A stretch of 33,646 bases of DNA, from assembly GCA_013911835.1 (NCBI GenBank), contig JACESM010000009.1, positions 1-33,646 on the forward strand, in the 5' to 3' direction. Shown one piece after another: positions 1-7,477 of the stretch (its first letter is position 1; every line of letters begins with the position of its first letter). Origin of the DNA: Porphyrobacter sp. Its GTDB lineage: Bacteria > Pseudomonadota > Alphaproteobacteria > Sphingomonadales > Sphingomonadaceae. The notes under the pieces were generated by a model. It was not told where the DNA came from. It was given only the letters and a program-made list of their open reading frames with translations, and ran no database searches. A program made the position numbers and the translations under genes.

Positions 1-1
1 T

Positions 2-229
2 TACCGCCGCGATTATGCCGAAACTAAAGAGCGCATTGCTCGCTTCCCATCGGTCGAACACCATGAAAAGGAGGGCCTGTCCCGGCGATGGGGCTTGAGC
101 TTTCCCTACGAACCCGGACGCAAATCCGCGCCAGAGCCCGGCACTTTGGTCGCCAAGCGCATCGCCGGACGTGATCATCGTCGAAACCGCCGATTTAGAC
201 GGCCAGCTTATATGGCTAAGCGGGTGTGA
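2..229 (+). CDS. C-terminal part of a small regulator-domain protein (DUF6499-like), 5' cut by window
   Basis: The frame is open from the window edge to a TGA at 227-229 and gives about 75 residues beginning YRRDYAETKERIARFPSV, with RWGLSFPYEP near the middle and a basic, arginine-rich tail. Small proteins with a 'FLRRNPxYRRDYAE' segment and a 'WGLxF' segment (annotated transcriptional-regulator-domain or DUF6499) usually sit directly upstream of DUF2285 proteins in alphaproteobacterial conjugative elements, and that is the context here: the DUF2285 frame begins inside this one. A DNA-binding role is only presumed for the family. The start lies outside the window. Confidence 0.6.
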   Translation, partial: YRRDYAETKERIARFPSVEHHEKEGLSRRWGLSFPYEPGRKSAPEPGTLVAKRIAGRDHRRNRRFRRPAYMAKRV

Positions 230-674
230 GACGCTGACAGAGGTTTCGACATCAACCGGAAAGCATTTCGTTTCCAGTCGGGGCAGTGTCAGGCTGCGAC
301 TTTGCGTTCGATACCGAGCCGCCCTGCCCGTTCCCTCCGTCTCGATACCGTGCGATGAGACCTATGAACTGCGCATCGCAGCTGTCACGCATATGCATCT
401 GATAACGCGTGCCTCCAGCTCCACATCCCAAGGCGCTAACGTCATCACGCACAATCAACGGCTGCGGTTGAGCCGCTTCCTTGCTATTCACGATGCGCTT
501 GTGGCGGGTGCGTCTTCTCGTGACCTCGCCTACGGCCTGATCTTCCCCAACCACCGTCCTCTTGTCGGAGCGACCTGGAAAGCCTCGAGTGAGCGGCGGC
601 AGGTTCTTCGGCTGATCGCCCAAGCGCGTAGCCTCGTCTCCCGCGGATATCGCGATATTCTCTTACACCGCTGA
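171..674 (+). CDS. DUF2285 domain-containing protein
   Basis: This is a 167-residue protein. The C-terminal half carries the DUF2285 pattern: RLRLSRFLAIHDALVAGAS (about 97-115), an SRDLAYGLIF segment, a W...S..R motif (about 136-142) and the closing 'A..LVSRGYRDILLHR'. DUF2285 proteins are short, uncharacterised and regulator-like, and belong to the core of this conjugative backbone. The GTG at 171 is the first usable start; it overlaps the preceding frame by 59 bases. In relatives the two parts are sometimes one protein, and the DNA just before the GTG (tgg tcg cca ... gac) reads like family sequence, so a non-standard upstream start or an old frameshift between the parts is possible. Confidence 0.7.
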   Translation: MIIVETADLDGQLIWLSGCETLTEVSTSTGKHFVSSRGSVRLRLCVRYRAALPVPSVSIPCDETYELRIAAVTHMHLITRASSSTSQGANVITHNQRLRLSRFLAIHDALVAGASSRDLAYGLIFPNHRPLVGATWKASSERRQVLRLIAQARSLVSRGYRDILLHR

Positions 675-688
675 CCGAGACATTCGGG

Positions 689-707
689 GGTGACATATTG
701 CGTCACC
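689..707. promoter_or_regulatory. Inverted repeat upstream of the HTH regulator (candidate operator)
   Basis: GGTGAC at 689-694 and GTCACC at 702-707 form a perfect 6-bp inverted repeat with a 7-base spacer. It lies in the gap between the DUF2285 gene and the HTH gene, where an autoregulatory operator for an AlpA-type regulator would be expected. The symmetry is seen; the operator function is inferred from position only. Confidence 0.35.
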
Positions 708-805
708 TGCATTCGGTCACTCCCTGCCCATGCCAATCCTCCGCCAAAGCTCGCGAACCCCAGCGACAGCCCGCTGCTGCTGCCAACCTTCGCCGGAGCC
801 TTGCT

Positions 806-1078
806 ATGGATACCAGACCCACCCCCTTGACTGCACGATTTTTGCGGACGCCCGATGCTGCAGTGCACCTCGGGCTTTCGGCCCGCACACTCGAAAAGCA
901 CCGCTGTTTCGGGACGGGGCCAGTCTATCGAAAGCTCGGTGGCCGGATCGTCTATGCGGTGACAGATCTAGACGCATGGGCAGAGCAAGGGCTGCGGCGG
1001 TCAACCAGCGATCCCGGCAAAGGCATCGTCCACCCAGCCAAGCGTCTTGATGGCTATACTCCGCCGGTCCGGCGCTGA
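806..1078 (+). CDS. AlpA/excisionase-type helix-turn-helix regulator
   Basis: A 90-residue protein. Residues about 10-50 (RFLRTPDAAVHLGLSARTLE ... FGTGPVYRKLGGRIVYAVTDLDAWAEQG) form a MerR/AlpA-like winged helix: a 'TPDAAxxLGLSxRTLE' recognition helix followed by the 'GPxYxKLGxRIxYxxxDLDAW' wing. Such proteins control excision or replication genes in mobile elements, and this one sits 8 bases upstream of repA. The ATG at 806 is chosen because GGAG at 795-798 is well spaced from it; the open frame extends to 698, but that part has no family resemblance. A palindrome at 689-707 could be its operator. Confidence 0.8.
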   Translation: MDTRPTPLTARFLRTPDAAVHLGLSARTLEKHRCFGTGPVYRKLGGRIVYAVTDLDAWAEQGLRRSTSDPGKGIVHPAKRLDGYTPPVRR

Positions 1079-1086
1079 GGCACGCA

Positions 1087-1980
1087 ATGCGACGCCTGTC
1101 CGCCTTCTCAGCCAAGCCTGCTCAGCTTGACCTGTTCGTGTCCCAGGGCCGCGATATTGCCGCGCGCGACGCGCAGGACCTGATGGCTTGGCCGTTCTTC
1201 AGCCTCGCCAAATCGAAGCGGGTCCGTCCTATCGATTTCCGGATGGGCGAGGTTTCGATCCTCGTCGAGGCCACTGCCGAACATGGCATGGCGACTATCT
1301 GGGACGCCGATGTCCTCATCTGGGTGGCGAGCCAGATTGTCGAAGCGCGCGATGCCGGAAGACCGACTTCGCGGCTGATCGCCGCAACACCTCACGAGAT
1401 TCTTGCCTTCACCGGGCGTGGCACTGGCAAAGCCAGCTACGAGCGATTGAAGGCCGGGCTCGACCGATTGCAATCGACCACCATCGCCACCTCTATCCGC
1501 CAGCGTGACGCGCGGCGGCGGCACCGCTTTTCGTGGATCAATGAATGGAAGGAGCGGCTCGACCATTCGGGTCGCGCGCTCGGGATCGAGATGATTATCC
1601 CCGACTGGCTTTACGAAGGCGTGATCGATCAGGCCCTCGTCCTCACCATTAATGCCGATTACTTTGCACTGACCGGTGGTCTGGAGCGCTGGCTTTACCG
1701 CCTCGTGCGCAAGCACGGCGGCAAACAGCGCGGAGGCTGGAGCTTCGACTTCCAGCATCTGCACATGAAGTCAGGCGCGCTCTCCCCGCCCAAACGCTTC
1801 GCATTCGAGCTGCGCGACATTGTCCGGCGCCAAGCGCTGCCGGGATACACGCTCACCATCGAACATTCGCTCGGCCGCGAACGGCTGAACTTTGTCGCTG
1901 TCCGGCCCGACCTGTTCGACGCCGCAATGCGCCGTCTCGGTCTGCGGACCACCAACCATCACCCTGTGGATATGTCATGA
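1087..1980 (+). CDS. repA: Replication initiator protein A (RepA/RPA family)
   Basis: A 297-residue protein of the replication initiator A family (Pfam RPA) found on alphaproteobacterial plasmids and conjugative elements. Diagnostic stretches are QLDLFVSQGRDIAARDAQDL and MAWPFFSLAKSKR at the N-terminus, VRPIDFRMG, the AAxPHEILxFTGRGT-like segment in the middle, and LTINADYFALTGGLERWLYR, typical of initiators that bind iterons through winged-helix domains. Length is normal for the family. It follows the HTH gene by 8 bases and probably shares its transcript. Directly at its 3' end lie three iteron-like repeats and DnaA-box-like sites, the likely target of the protein. Confidence 0.88.
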   Translation: MRRLSAFSAKPAQLDLFVSQGRDIAARDAQDLMAWPFFSLAKSKRVRPIDFRMGEVSILVEATAEHGMATIWDADVLIWVASQIVEARDAGRPTSRLIAATPHEILAFTGRGTGKASYERLKAGLDRLQSTTIATSIRQRDARRRHRFSWINEWKERLDHSGRALGIEMIIPDWLYEGVIDQALVLTINADYFALTGGLERWLYRLVRKHGGKQRGGWSFDFQHLHMKSGALSPPKRFAFELRDIVRRQALPGYTLTIEHSLGRERLNFVAVRPDLFDAAMRRLGLRTTNHHPVDMS

Positions 1981-1987
1981 TGCAGCA

Positions 1988-2051
1988 CGGACTATCAGGA
2001 ACCGCCACACTCGGACCATCAGGAACCGGAAGTTCGGACTATCGGGAACCG
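1988..2051 (+). repeat. Three 17-bp iterons
   Basis: CGGACTATCAGGAACCG at 1988-2004, CGGACCATCAGGAACCG at 2012-2028 and CGGACTATCGGGAACCG at 2035-2051. Each differs from the others by one or two bases. Start-to-start spacing is 24 and 23 bases, so the copies lie on about the same helical face with slightly over two turns between them, as iterons bound by a Rep protein do. They begin 8 bases after the repA stop. Confidence 0.7.
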
Positions 2052-2109
2052 AAACGTCGTCCAAATCACAGGAAAACATCGGAAATTTGTGCCCTTAACT
2101 ATCCTAACA

Positions 2110-2128
2110 AAGAATCCTTCGGATTCTT
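2110..2128. promoter_or_regulatory. Perfect 8-bp hairpin in the origin-like region
   Basis: AAGAATCC at 2110-2117 pairs perfectly with GGATTCTT at 2121-2128 around a three-base loop (ttc). It has no T-run after it, so it is a weak candidate for an intrinsic terminator. It may be a structural element of the origin or a repA transcript end. Confidence 0.45.
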
Positions 2129-2219
2129 GCTAACGGCTGAGCACCTGTGGACAAATAGCGGCGCGACGCCCGAAGGGCATGCCCACACGAGGATCGGCAA
2201 TGACCCGCAGCTGACCCAT

Positions 2220-2666
2220 GTGACGCTGGTCTGGCGCGAGGGCCAGCATGAGGACTGGATCAAATTCGGTAAGACCGTTGCCGAACGGATCGTCAGCCGT
2301 AGCGAGCGGATCGAGAGCTATAAGGCGGGTCAGGTGTTCGCCTTGGTCCGCTGGGCGTCCAACGATTTTGGCACCGTTCGTTCAACCTTGGATATCGTAC
2401 AAGCTGTCAGCCTAGGCGAGCATTGTGCAACCGTGCCGCAGGTCGACCCCGGCGGAGAGCTGCTGCTTTCGGTCCATGGCTGGCCCAAGGCCGCGCAAGT
2501 TTTCCGACTGATCGATGCCATCGAAGCGTCGGGCATAGACCCCTGCGATGTTGCTCCGGAACATTGGCGACACATCCACAACAGGATGGCGGGCCGACTA
2601 ACCCCGCGTGAATACGCCCCCGCGCGGCACCAAGTCTGGCTCCAGCGCAAGGCACTTCTGCGATGA
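2220..2666 (+). CDS. DUF2840 domain-containing protein
   Basis: The recognisable family region runs from VTLVWREGQHEDWIKFGK to the C-terminus and includes FALVRWASNDFGTVRSTLDI, VPQVDPGGELLLSVHGWPKA and PEHWRHIHNRMAGRLTPREY. DUF2840 is an uncharacterised core gene of these conjugative elements, always just upstream of traF. The start is uncertain. GTG at 2220 is the last start compatible with the domain, but the preceding codons (QLTH) also resemble the family, so TTG at 2127 or another codon is possible. The frame is open back to an ATG at 1977 that overlaps the repA stop; starting there would translate the iterons, which I think is unlikely. Its stop (TGA 2664-2666) overlaps the traF ATG. 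Confidence 0.8.
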   Translation: MTLVWREGQHEDWIKFGKTVAERIVSRSERIESYKAGQVFALVRWASNDFGTVRSTLDIVQAVSLGEHCATVPQVDPGGELLLSVHGWPKAAQVFRLIDAIEASGIDPCDVAPEHWRHIHNRMAGRLTPREYAPARHQVWLQRKALLR

Positions 2667-3241
2667 AGCGGCGCAGCATGATGTTTGCAGCCATCGTCGG
2701 TTGCGCAACGCTATCGACGCTGGCCGTGCCAGTCGCGCGCTTCGCGGTGTGGAATGCGACCGCCTCGGTCCCCACCGGACTCTACGCCATCCGTGGCAAG
2801 GCGGGCCTGCATGTCGGCGAGCGGGTCGCCATTGAGCCGCCGCCCGGACTGCGCCGCTTGCTCGCCAAGCGGCATTACCTCCCGGCAGGCGTCCCGCTGC
2901 TGAAGCGCATCGCGGCTGTACGCGGCCAGCGCGTCTGCCGTGATGCTTTGCGCATTACGATTGACGGCGAATATGTCGGCGCGACGCGAACACGCGATCG
3001 TTTGGGCCGCCCCTTGCCGACCTGGGCGGGCTGCCATGTGCTGCGCACCGGCGAGATATTCCTGATGAACCCGGCCGCGCCCGACAGTTTCGACGGGCGC
3101 TATTTCGGCGTGCTGCGTCTGACCCACGTCATTGGTCGCGCGGCGCCAGTCTGGACCGATGAAGCGGGCAAAGGCGACCATGTCTGGTTCGCCGACCCGC
3201 GGGCTTCCGACACTTCTTCACCCTTAACCCAAGGAGATTGA
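2663..3241 (+). CDS. traF: TraF-type S26 signal peptidase
   Basis: A 192-residue membrane-anchored serine protease of peptidase family S26 (TraF branch), which processes and cyclises the conjugative pilin TrbC in the periplasm. Residues about 6-28 form one N-terminal membrane segment. The catalytic serine lies in NATASVPTGLY (SxPxGLY motif, about residue 36), and the general-base lysine is in LLKRIAAVRGQ (about residue 82). The C-terminal GEIFLMNPAAPDSFDGRYFG block is also family typical. It starts at ATG 2663, overlapping the DUF2840 stop by 4 bases (ATGA). Its probable substrate, TrbC, is encoded at 30932-31264, on the far side of the cargo. Confidence 0.88.
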   Translation: MKRRSMMFAAIVGCATLSTLAVPVARFAVWNATASVPTGLYAIRGKAGLHVGERVAIEPPPGLRRLLAKRHYLPAGVPLLKRIAAVRGQRVCRDALRITIDGEYVGATRTRDRLGRPLPTWAGCHVLRTGEIFLMNPAAPDSFDGRYFGVLRLTHVIGRAAPVWTDEAGKGDHVWFADPRASDTSSPLTQGD

Positions 3242-3244
3242 CCC

Positions 3245-3574
3245 ATGCGTATCGGAACTTTTCGTGCCGCCGACGGCGGCTACAGCGGCCAATTGCGGAC
3301 GCTGTCGCTTAGCATTGAGATCTCACTCGTTCCGGCAGACCACTCGGATAGTGAGAACGCTCCGGACTTCCGTGTGGTTGCTGGCGAAGATGCGGACGCG
3401 CGCGAAATCGGCGCAGGCTGGAAGCATGTCGGAGAAAAGGCGGGCGACTATGTCAGCTTGCAGATCGATGATCCCTCATTCGTGAAGCCGCTGCGCGCCA
3501 ACCTGTTCAAGGGCGATGACAATGGCCATGTCCTGGTGTGGTCGCGGCCCTCGCGGCGCGAAAAGGCGGACTGA
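3245..3574 (+). CDS. DUF736 domain-containing protein
   Basis: A 109-residue protein starting MRIGTFRAADGGYSGQLRTL, the hallmark N-terminus of DUF736, followed by APDFRVVAG...REIGAGWKHVGEKAGDYVSLQIDDPSF and RANLFKGDDNGHVLVWSRP. The function is unknown, but it is a constant member of this backbone between traF and the transglycosylase. GGAG at 3233-3236 in front of the ATG is a good ribosome-binding site. The small beta-rich fold and conserved position suggest a conjugation accessory role; this is inference. Confidence 0.88.
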   Translation: MRIGTFRAADGGYSGQLRTLSLSIEISLVPADHSDSENAPDFRVVAGEDADAREIGAGWKHVGEKAGDYVSLQIDDPSFVKPLRANLFKGDDNGHVLVWSRPSRREKAD

Positions 3575-3577
3575 GCC

Positions 3578-4279
3578 ATGCAGCTACGCCGCTTGGGCTT
3601 CGCCACTTTGGCTGCGCTCGCTTTGTTCGGTGCCGCACCTGCCTTTGGGCAGGACACTGCCGAACCGGCAGCGCCGCGCACCGTCGACATTGCAGCGCAC
3701 GTCGCCGAGGCATCGCTGCGTTTCGGCATCCCGGAGCAATGGATCTATGCGGTCATGCGGGCCGAGAGCGCTGGCCGGATCGGCGCGGTATCGTCGGCCG
3801 GAGCGATGGGGCTGATGCAGCTCATGCCTGGAACCTGGGCGCGCCAGCGCGCCCGTTTCCGTCTCGGCAGCGACCCGTTCGATCCGCGCGACAACATTTT
3901 GGCAGGCACCAGCTATCTTCGCGAAATGTACGACAGTTACGGCGCCTACGGCATGCTCGCCGCGTATAATGCAGGCCCAGGGCGCTATCAGGAGTGGCGC
4001 GATCGCGGTCGCCCGCTTCCTGCCGAAACCCAAGCCTATGTCGCAAAGATCGCACCGGTGCTGCAATTGGACCGCATGGCAAATGTCGTCGCGAGTGCGT
4101 CGGCTGTGCAGCAAGTGCGCATTGCGTGGACGCAAAGCGGGCTGTTCGCGGCGCGAACTGCCACGACCGACGCAGCGCCGAACGCGGACATAAGCGAAGG
4201 AACGGCGGCCGCGCCACCTGCTTCGCTGCGTCCGCACGGCGACCTGTTCGTCCCTGTCTCAGGGAACCGCGACCAGTGA
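3578..4279 (+). CDS. Periplasmic lytic transglycosylase (conjugation-associated)
   Basis: A 233-residue SLT-domain protein that cleaves peptidoglycan so the transfer channel can pass. Residues 1-24 (MQLRRLGFATLAALALFGAAPAFG) are a clear signal peptide. The domain follows: IPEQWIYAVMRAESAGRIGAVSSAGAMGLMQLMP, with the catalytic glutamate in RAESAG (about residue 63) and the AMGLMQLMPGTW motif, then DPFDPRDNILAGTSYLREM and YGMLAAYNAGPGRY. All SLT family-1 motifs are present. The C-terminal tail (about 190-233) is low complexity. It follows DUF736 with a three-base gap, so the two are probably co-translated. Confidence 0.9.
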   Translation: MQLRRLGFATLAALALFGAAPAFGQDTAEPAAPRTVDIAAHVAEASLRFGIPEQWIYAVMRAESAGRIGAVSSAGAMGLMQLMPGTWARQRARFRLGSDPFDPRDNILAGTSYLREMYDSYGAYGMLAAYNAGPGRYQEWRDRGRPLPAETQAYVAKIAPVLQLDRMANVVASASAVQQVRIAWTQSGLFAARTATTDAAPNADISEGTAAAPPASLRPHGDLFVPVSGNRDQ

Positions 4280-4384
4280 CGGGCCCCCTGCCCATCTGGC
4301 GCGTCATGGCGTGGACTAGCGCAAAATTGTGTGGAAGCGGGGTGGCAGGAAAGGAGGGGTCAGGGAGATGGCAAGATAAAAGCG

Positions 4385-4503
4385 GAGCCAGCCGCTGGGG
4401 TGTGGGGCCGCAGAATTGCTCAGGTTTCAGAGCCAGCCGCTACATCACCCGGCTGGCTCTATTTAGAGAAATCCTCGCATTTCCGCCGCGCAGCGAGCCA
4501 GCC
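4385..4503. other. Candidate oriT: direct and inverted repeats upstream of the relaxase
   Basis: The 247-base gap before the relaxase contains GAGCCAGCCGCT at 4385-4396 and again at 4430-4441, a third GAGCCAGCC at 4495-4503, and a perfect 11-bp inverted repeat AGAGCCAGCCG (4429-4439) / CGGCTGGCTCT (4450-4460) around a 10-base loop. Relaxase genes of this family usually lie next to their origin of transfer, and oriTs are built from such repeats flanking a nick site. The hairpin could also act as a terminator for the transglycosylase operon, although no strong T-run follows it. The nick site is not identified. Confidence 0.5.
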
Positions 4504-4526
4504 ATCATTTGCTGGGCTGTTCAGCC

Positions 4527-6272
4527 GTGAGCGACGATGATTTCGAAATCCGGCCCGGCCGCATCCGCAATCGCGGTTCCGGCCAAGGCAAAGCGCGCAC
4601 ACTCACAGCTCAACTACGGGCACTTGCAAACCGGTCAGGACATGGCGGCCGAGCGGGTGGTCCCGGATCGCGGCGCAGCACTGGTCGGCTGGCCCGAGGC
4701 CGGATCGCAAGCCTGCGGGCAAGCTCTCGCGCCAGTCAGCGCCGTGTAATCGTCAAGGCGCGGATCGTGCGGCATCAAGGGCACCGATTTGCCGCAGCGC
4801 CGCTCGCCCGGCACCTGACCTATCTCAAACGCGATGGGGTTACGCGGGACGGCAAGGACGCCGAGCTTTTCGGCAGGACCGATAGGCCCTTCGACGGTGA
4901 TGCTTTTGCCGAACGATGCGCCGATGACCGGCACCACTTCCGCTTCATCGTCGCGCCGGAAGATGCTGCCGAACTTGCCGATGTCCGGACCTTCACCCGC
5001 GAACTGCTGACCGACATGGAAAAGGATCTCGGCACACGGCTCGACTGGGTGGCGATCGATCACTGGAACACCGACAATCCGCATATCCATATCCTTGTGA
5101 GAGGCAAGGCCGATGCCGGCGACGATCTGGTGATCGACAAGGACTATATCCGCGAAGGTATGCGCGCTCGTGCCGAGCAGCGGGTATCCCTCGAGCTAGG
5201 CCCGCGTACTGAGCGGGAGATCGACGGAGCGCTGGCGCGCGAGGTGGATGCCGACAGATGGACCAGCCTCGATCGTCGGCTGCGCGCGATCGGCAACGAG
5301 TTTGGCGGCGTGACCGACCTACGTCCGGATCCGCAGCGGATCGCCAATCCGGCCAACCAGCATCTCATCGGCCGCGCCACCAAACTCGAACGCATGGGAC
5401 TGGCGGACAAGATTGCATCTGGCTGCTGGCGGTTAAAGCCCGGGCTGGAGCAGACGCTGCGCGACCTTGGCACCCGCGGCGATATCATCAAGACGATGCA
5501 CCGGGCCATGACGGGGCAAGGTCTCGCTGGCGAGTCCGGCCGCTTTGCGATGCATGATGGTGCAGCAGGCGAACCTGTCATCGGGCGTTTGGTCGAGCGC
5601 GGGCTGCACAATGAACTGACGGGAGAGGCCTATGCCGTGGTCGATGGCGTGGATGGGCGGGTCCATCACTGCAAATTCTCCGACATCGACCTGACCGGTG
5701 ATGCTGCGCCGGGTGCAATCGTCGAGCTTCGCTCCTGGACTGACCGGCGCGGCCGCGAGCAGTCCTCACTAATGACACATTCCGATTGCGATCTTGCTAC
5801 CCAGGAATGCAGCCGCGGAGCCACCTGGCTCGACAAGCAATTGATCGCATCGGAGCCGCTGCCGCTCGGTCCGGGCTTCGGTAGCGAAGTCGAGGCAGCT
5901 AAAACGCGCCGGCTCGAATATCTGGAAAGCGAAGGTCTTGCCCAACGGCGCGGTGACCGCTTCGCCCTGTCCCGCAACCTGCTTGGCACATTGCGCGAGC
6001 GCGACCTTGCCGACGCTGGTGCCGCACTGTCGCGTGAACATGGCCTGCCCTATCGGCAAAGCCGATCGTCCGGTGAGGTGTCAGGTGCCTATCGCCAGCG
6101 CATCCAACTCGCTTCGGGCCGGTTTGCGATGATCGATGATGGCCTTGGGTTTTCGCTTGTCCCTTGGTCGAAGCAGCTCGATCGGCATCTCGGGCAATAT
6201 GTGAGCGGCCAGCCTCGATCTGGTGGTGGCATAGAATGGACACTGGGCCGCAACCGGTCGATCGAGATATGA
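4527..6272 (+). CDS. VirD2-like relaxase, DUF3363 family
   Basis: The predicted relaxase (581 residues from GTG 4527) nicks oriT and pilots the transferred strand. The N-terminus SDDDFEIRPGRIRNRG is the conserved family start, so GTG 4527 is preferred to TTG 4509. The nuclease part contains HLTYLKRDGVTRDG (candidate tyrosine), DDRHHFRFIVAPED, and DWVAIDHWNTDNPHIHILVRG, the HxNTxxPHxH metal-binding histidine triad. Residues from about 260 on (PANQHLIGRATKLERMGLA ... VELRSW ... YRQRIQLASGRFAMIDDGLGF) match the DUF3363 C-terminal region. Length is slightly short but all motifs are present. An oriT candidate lies immediately upstream. Confidence 0.88.
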   Translation: MSDDDFEIRPGRIRNRGSGQGKARTLTAQLRALANRSGHGGRAGGPGSRRSTGRLARGRIASLRASSRASQRRVIVKARIVRHQGHRFAAAPLARHLTYLKRDGVTRDGKDAELFGRTDRPFDGDAFAERCADDRHHFRFIVAPEDAAELADVRTFTRELLTDMEKDLGTRLDWVAIDHWNTDNPHIHILVRGKADAGDDLVIDKDYIREGMRARAEQRVSLELGPRTEREIDGALAREVDADRWTSLDRRLRAIGNEFGGVTDLRPDPQRIANPANQHLIGRATKLERMGLADKIASGCWRLKPGLEQTLRDLGTRGDIIKTMHRAMTGQGLAGESGRFAMHDGAAGEPVIGRLVERGLHNELTGEAYAVVDGVDGRVHHCKFSDIDLTGDAAPGAIVELRSWTDRRGREQSSLMTHSDCDLATQECSRGATWLDKQLIASEPLPLGPGFGSEVEAAKTRRLEYLESEGLAQRRGDRFALSRNLLGTLRERDLADAGAALSREHGLPYRQSRSSGEVSGAYRQRIQLASGRFAMIDDGLGFSLVPWSKQLDRHLGQYVSGQPRSGGGIEWTLGRNRSIEI

Positions 6273-6302
6273 TGTGGCAAGCTGACGGGTATCAGCCCAA
6301 TC

Positions 6303-6332
6303 TTGACAAACGCACCATGTGATGCGTATCTT
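6303..6332 (+). promoter_or_regulatory. Promoter and operator of the Xre-RES module
   Basis: TTGACA at 6303-6308 and TATCTT at 6327-6332 are separated by 18 bases. The spacer contains an imperfect palindrome, CGCACCATGTGATGCG at 6311-6326, with perfect CGCA/TGCG arms. Xre-type antitoxins repress their own promoter, so this palindrome is the natural operator candidate. AGGAGA at 6339-6344 is the ribosome-binding site for the antitoxin ATG at 6352. Confidence 0.6.
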
Positions 6333-6351
6333 CGCGTCAGGAGAAACGACC

Positions 6352-6789
6352 ATGGCAAGCGCAGCAATCACCCATCATGCGGCCCCGGCAGCAGCAGGCC
6401 TGCAGACCTTTTCGAGCGACGGCGACCGCAAGCGTCTGACCGGCGCGGCCGTTAAGGCCGTGTTGCGGCTCGTCGATGCTTGGGGTGGCAGCAATGCCGA
6501 AGGTGCCGCGCTGCTCGGTGTGTCCGAGAGCACTTGGGATCGGATCAAGGCCGGCAAATGGGATGGCACCTTGAGCCAGGACCAGTTGACCCGCGCCTCG
6601 GCCCTGATCGGTGTCTTCAAGGGACTGCACCTGCTGTTCGCAGACGGGATGGCCGACCGCTGGCCGCGCCTGCCCAACCGGGCGCCCGTCTTCGGCGCGA
6701 AGTCGCCGGTCGAGGCGATGATTGAAGGCGGCATTCCCCGTATGCTCGAAACCCGGCAGTATATCGACGCGCTGCGTGGCGGGCTCTGA
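6352..6789 (+). CDS. MbcA/ParS/Xre antitoxin
   Basis: A 145-residue antitoxin of the Xre-RES toxin-antitoxin class. The N-terminal HTH-like part covers LTGAAVKAVLRLVDAWGGSNAEGAALLGVSESTWDRIKAGKW. The C-terminal toxin-binding domain (DUF2384/MbcA-ParS-Xre) has LTRASALIGVFKGLHLLF, RLPNRAPVFGAKSPVEAMIEGG and the closing ETRQYIDALRGG. It should bind and neutralise the RES toxin encoded directly downstream and repress the shared promoter. ATG 6352 is preferred to 6319 because AGGAGA lies at the correct distance and upstream residues are not conserved. In this ICE family Xre-RES pairs act as stability modules. Confidence 0.87.
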   Translation: MASAAITHHAAPAAAGLQTFSSDGDRKRLTGAAVKAVLRLVDAWGGSNAEGAALLGVSESTWDRIKAGKWDGTLSQDQLTRASALIGVFKGLHLLFADGMADRWPRLPNRAPVFGAKSPVEAMIEGGIPRMLETRQYIDALRGGL

Positions 6790-7477
6790 GCCGCAATCCG
6801 CACTGCCGCTGGTGCGTGAGGCATTCCCGCGCACCATCAGGCTTGTGGCCAGCGCGCGGCTGCGCGAAGCCGTGCTCGCGCAGCTGGCCGACGATCCCGA
6901 AGAACTGGCGCTGCTCGCCGAGATCGAAGGCGCGACCAGCGGGCGGTTGGTTGCCGAGGAACGCGGGCTTGGCGCGCTCAGCCCCGAAGAACTGGTTCAT
7001 GGCGTGCCGCATGCTCGCTTCATCAACGCCAGCTTCGCCTATGCCAAACCGCGCGAGCCGATGCGCTTCAACCCTGCAGACCGCGGCGCATGGTATGCGG
7101 CGCTAGCGGTTGAAACCTGCATTGCCGAAGTGGGGCACCACCTGACCAAGGCACTCGCTGACGCAGGCGACTTCAACGCGGTTGTCGAATATGGCGAAAT
7201 GCTGGCGAGCATGGCCGGCGTGTTCGTTGACCTGCGCGAGGCAGCGGGTCATCCCGCGCTCGATGCCGACCCCGCGACCGGATATGCCGCTGGCAATGTT
7301 CTAGCCGCGCAGGCACGCGTCGAGGGCCACAACGGCATCATCTACCCCTCGGTCCGCCACGCAGGCGGCACCTGCATTGCTGCGCTCTGGCCAAACGTGG
7401 TGCAGTCGGTGGTGCAAGGCGCGATGGTTCGGCTCACTTGGTCAGGCACACCGGATTATACGTGGGAGCCGATCTAG
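6776..7477 (+). CDS. RES-domain toxin
   Basis: A RES-family toxin (233 residues from GTG 6776). Characterised RES toxins degrade NAD+ by phosphorolysis or hydrolysis. The central domain shows RFNPADRGAWYAALAVETCIAEVGHH, containing the conserved arginine and glutamate, and later YPSVRHAGGTCIAALWPN, containing the conserved serine; these three residues name the family. The N-terminal extension LPLVREAFPRTIRLVASARLREAV is also usual. The start is inferred: GTG 6776 overlaps the antitoxin stop by 14 bases, while the frame is open from ATG 6722. The tight overlap predicts translational coupling to the antitoxin. Confidence 0.85.
   Translation: MAGSEPQSALPLVREAFPRTIRLVASARLREAVLAQLADDPEELALLAEIEGATSGRLVAEERGLGALSPEELVHGVPHARFINASFAYAKPREPMRFNPADRGAWYAALAVETCIAEVGHHLTKALADAGDFNAVVEYGEMLASMAGVFVDLREAAGHPALDADPATGYAAGNVLAAQARVEGHNGIIYPSVRHAGGTCIAALWPNVVQSVVQGAMVRLTWSGTPDYTWEPI

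Larger units (their letters stand above)
1965..2154. other. Putative replication origin: iterons, DnaA-box-like sites and hairpin
   Basis: Between the repA 3' end and DUF2840 are three 17-bp direct repeats, a perfect hairpin and two 8-of-9 matches to the DnaA box TTATCCACA on the complementary strand: TGTGGATAT at 1965-1973 and TGTGGACAA at 2146-2154. The stretch around 2060-2130 is visibly more AT-rich than the surrounding genes. The combination next to an iteron-type initiator is what an oriV looks like. The repeats are seen; the origin function is inferred. Replication of this particular backbone could instead serve only excised-circle maintenance. Confidence 0.6.

Noticed and set aside
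1108..1764. Minus-strand frame (218 aa) opposite repA
   Set aside because: Shadow of repA; no start signal or family resemblance.
1988..2051. CRISPR-like array at the short regular repeats
   Set aside because: Only three 17-bp units with 6-7-base spacers directly after repA; this is an iteron pattern and no cas genes are present.
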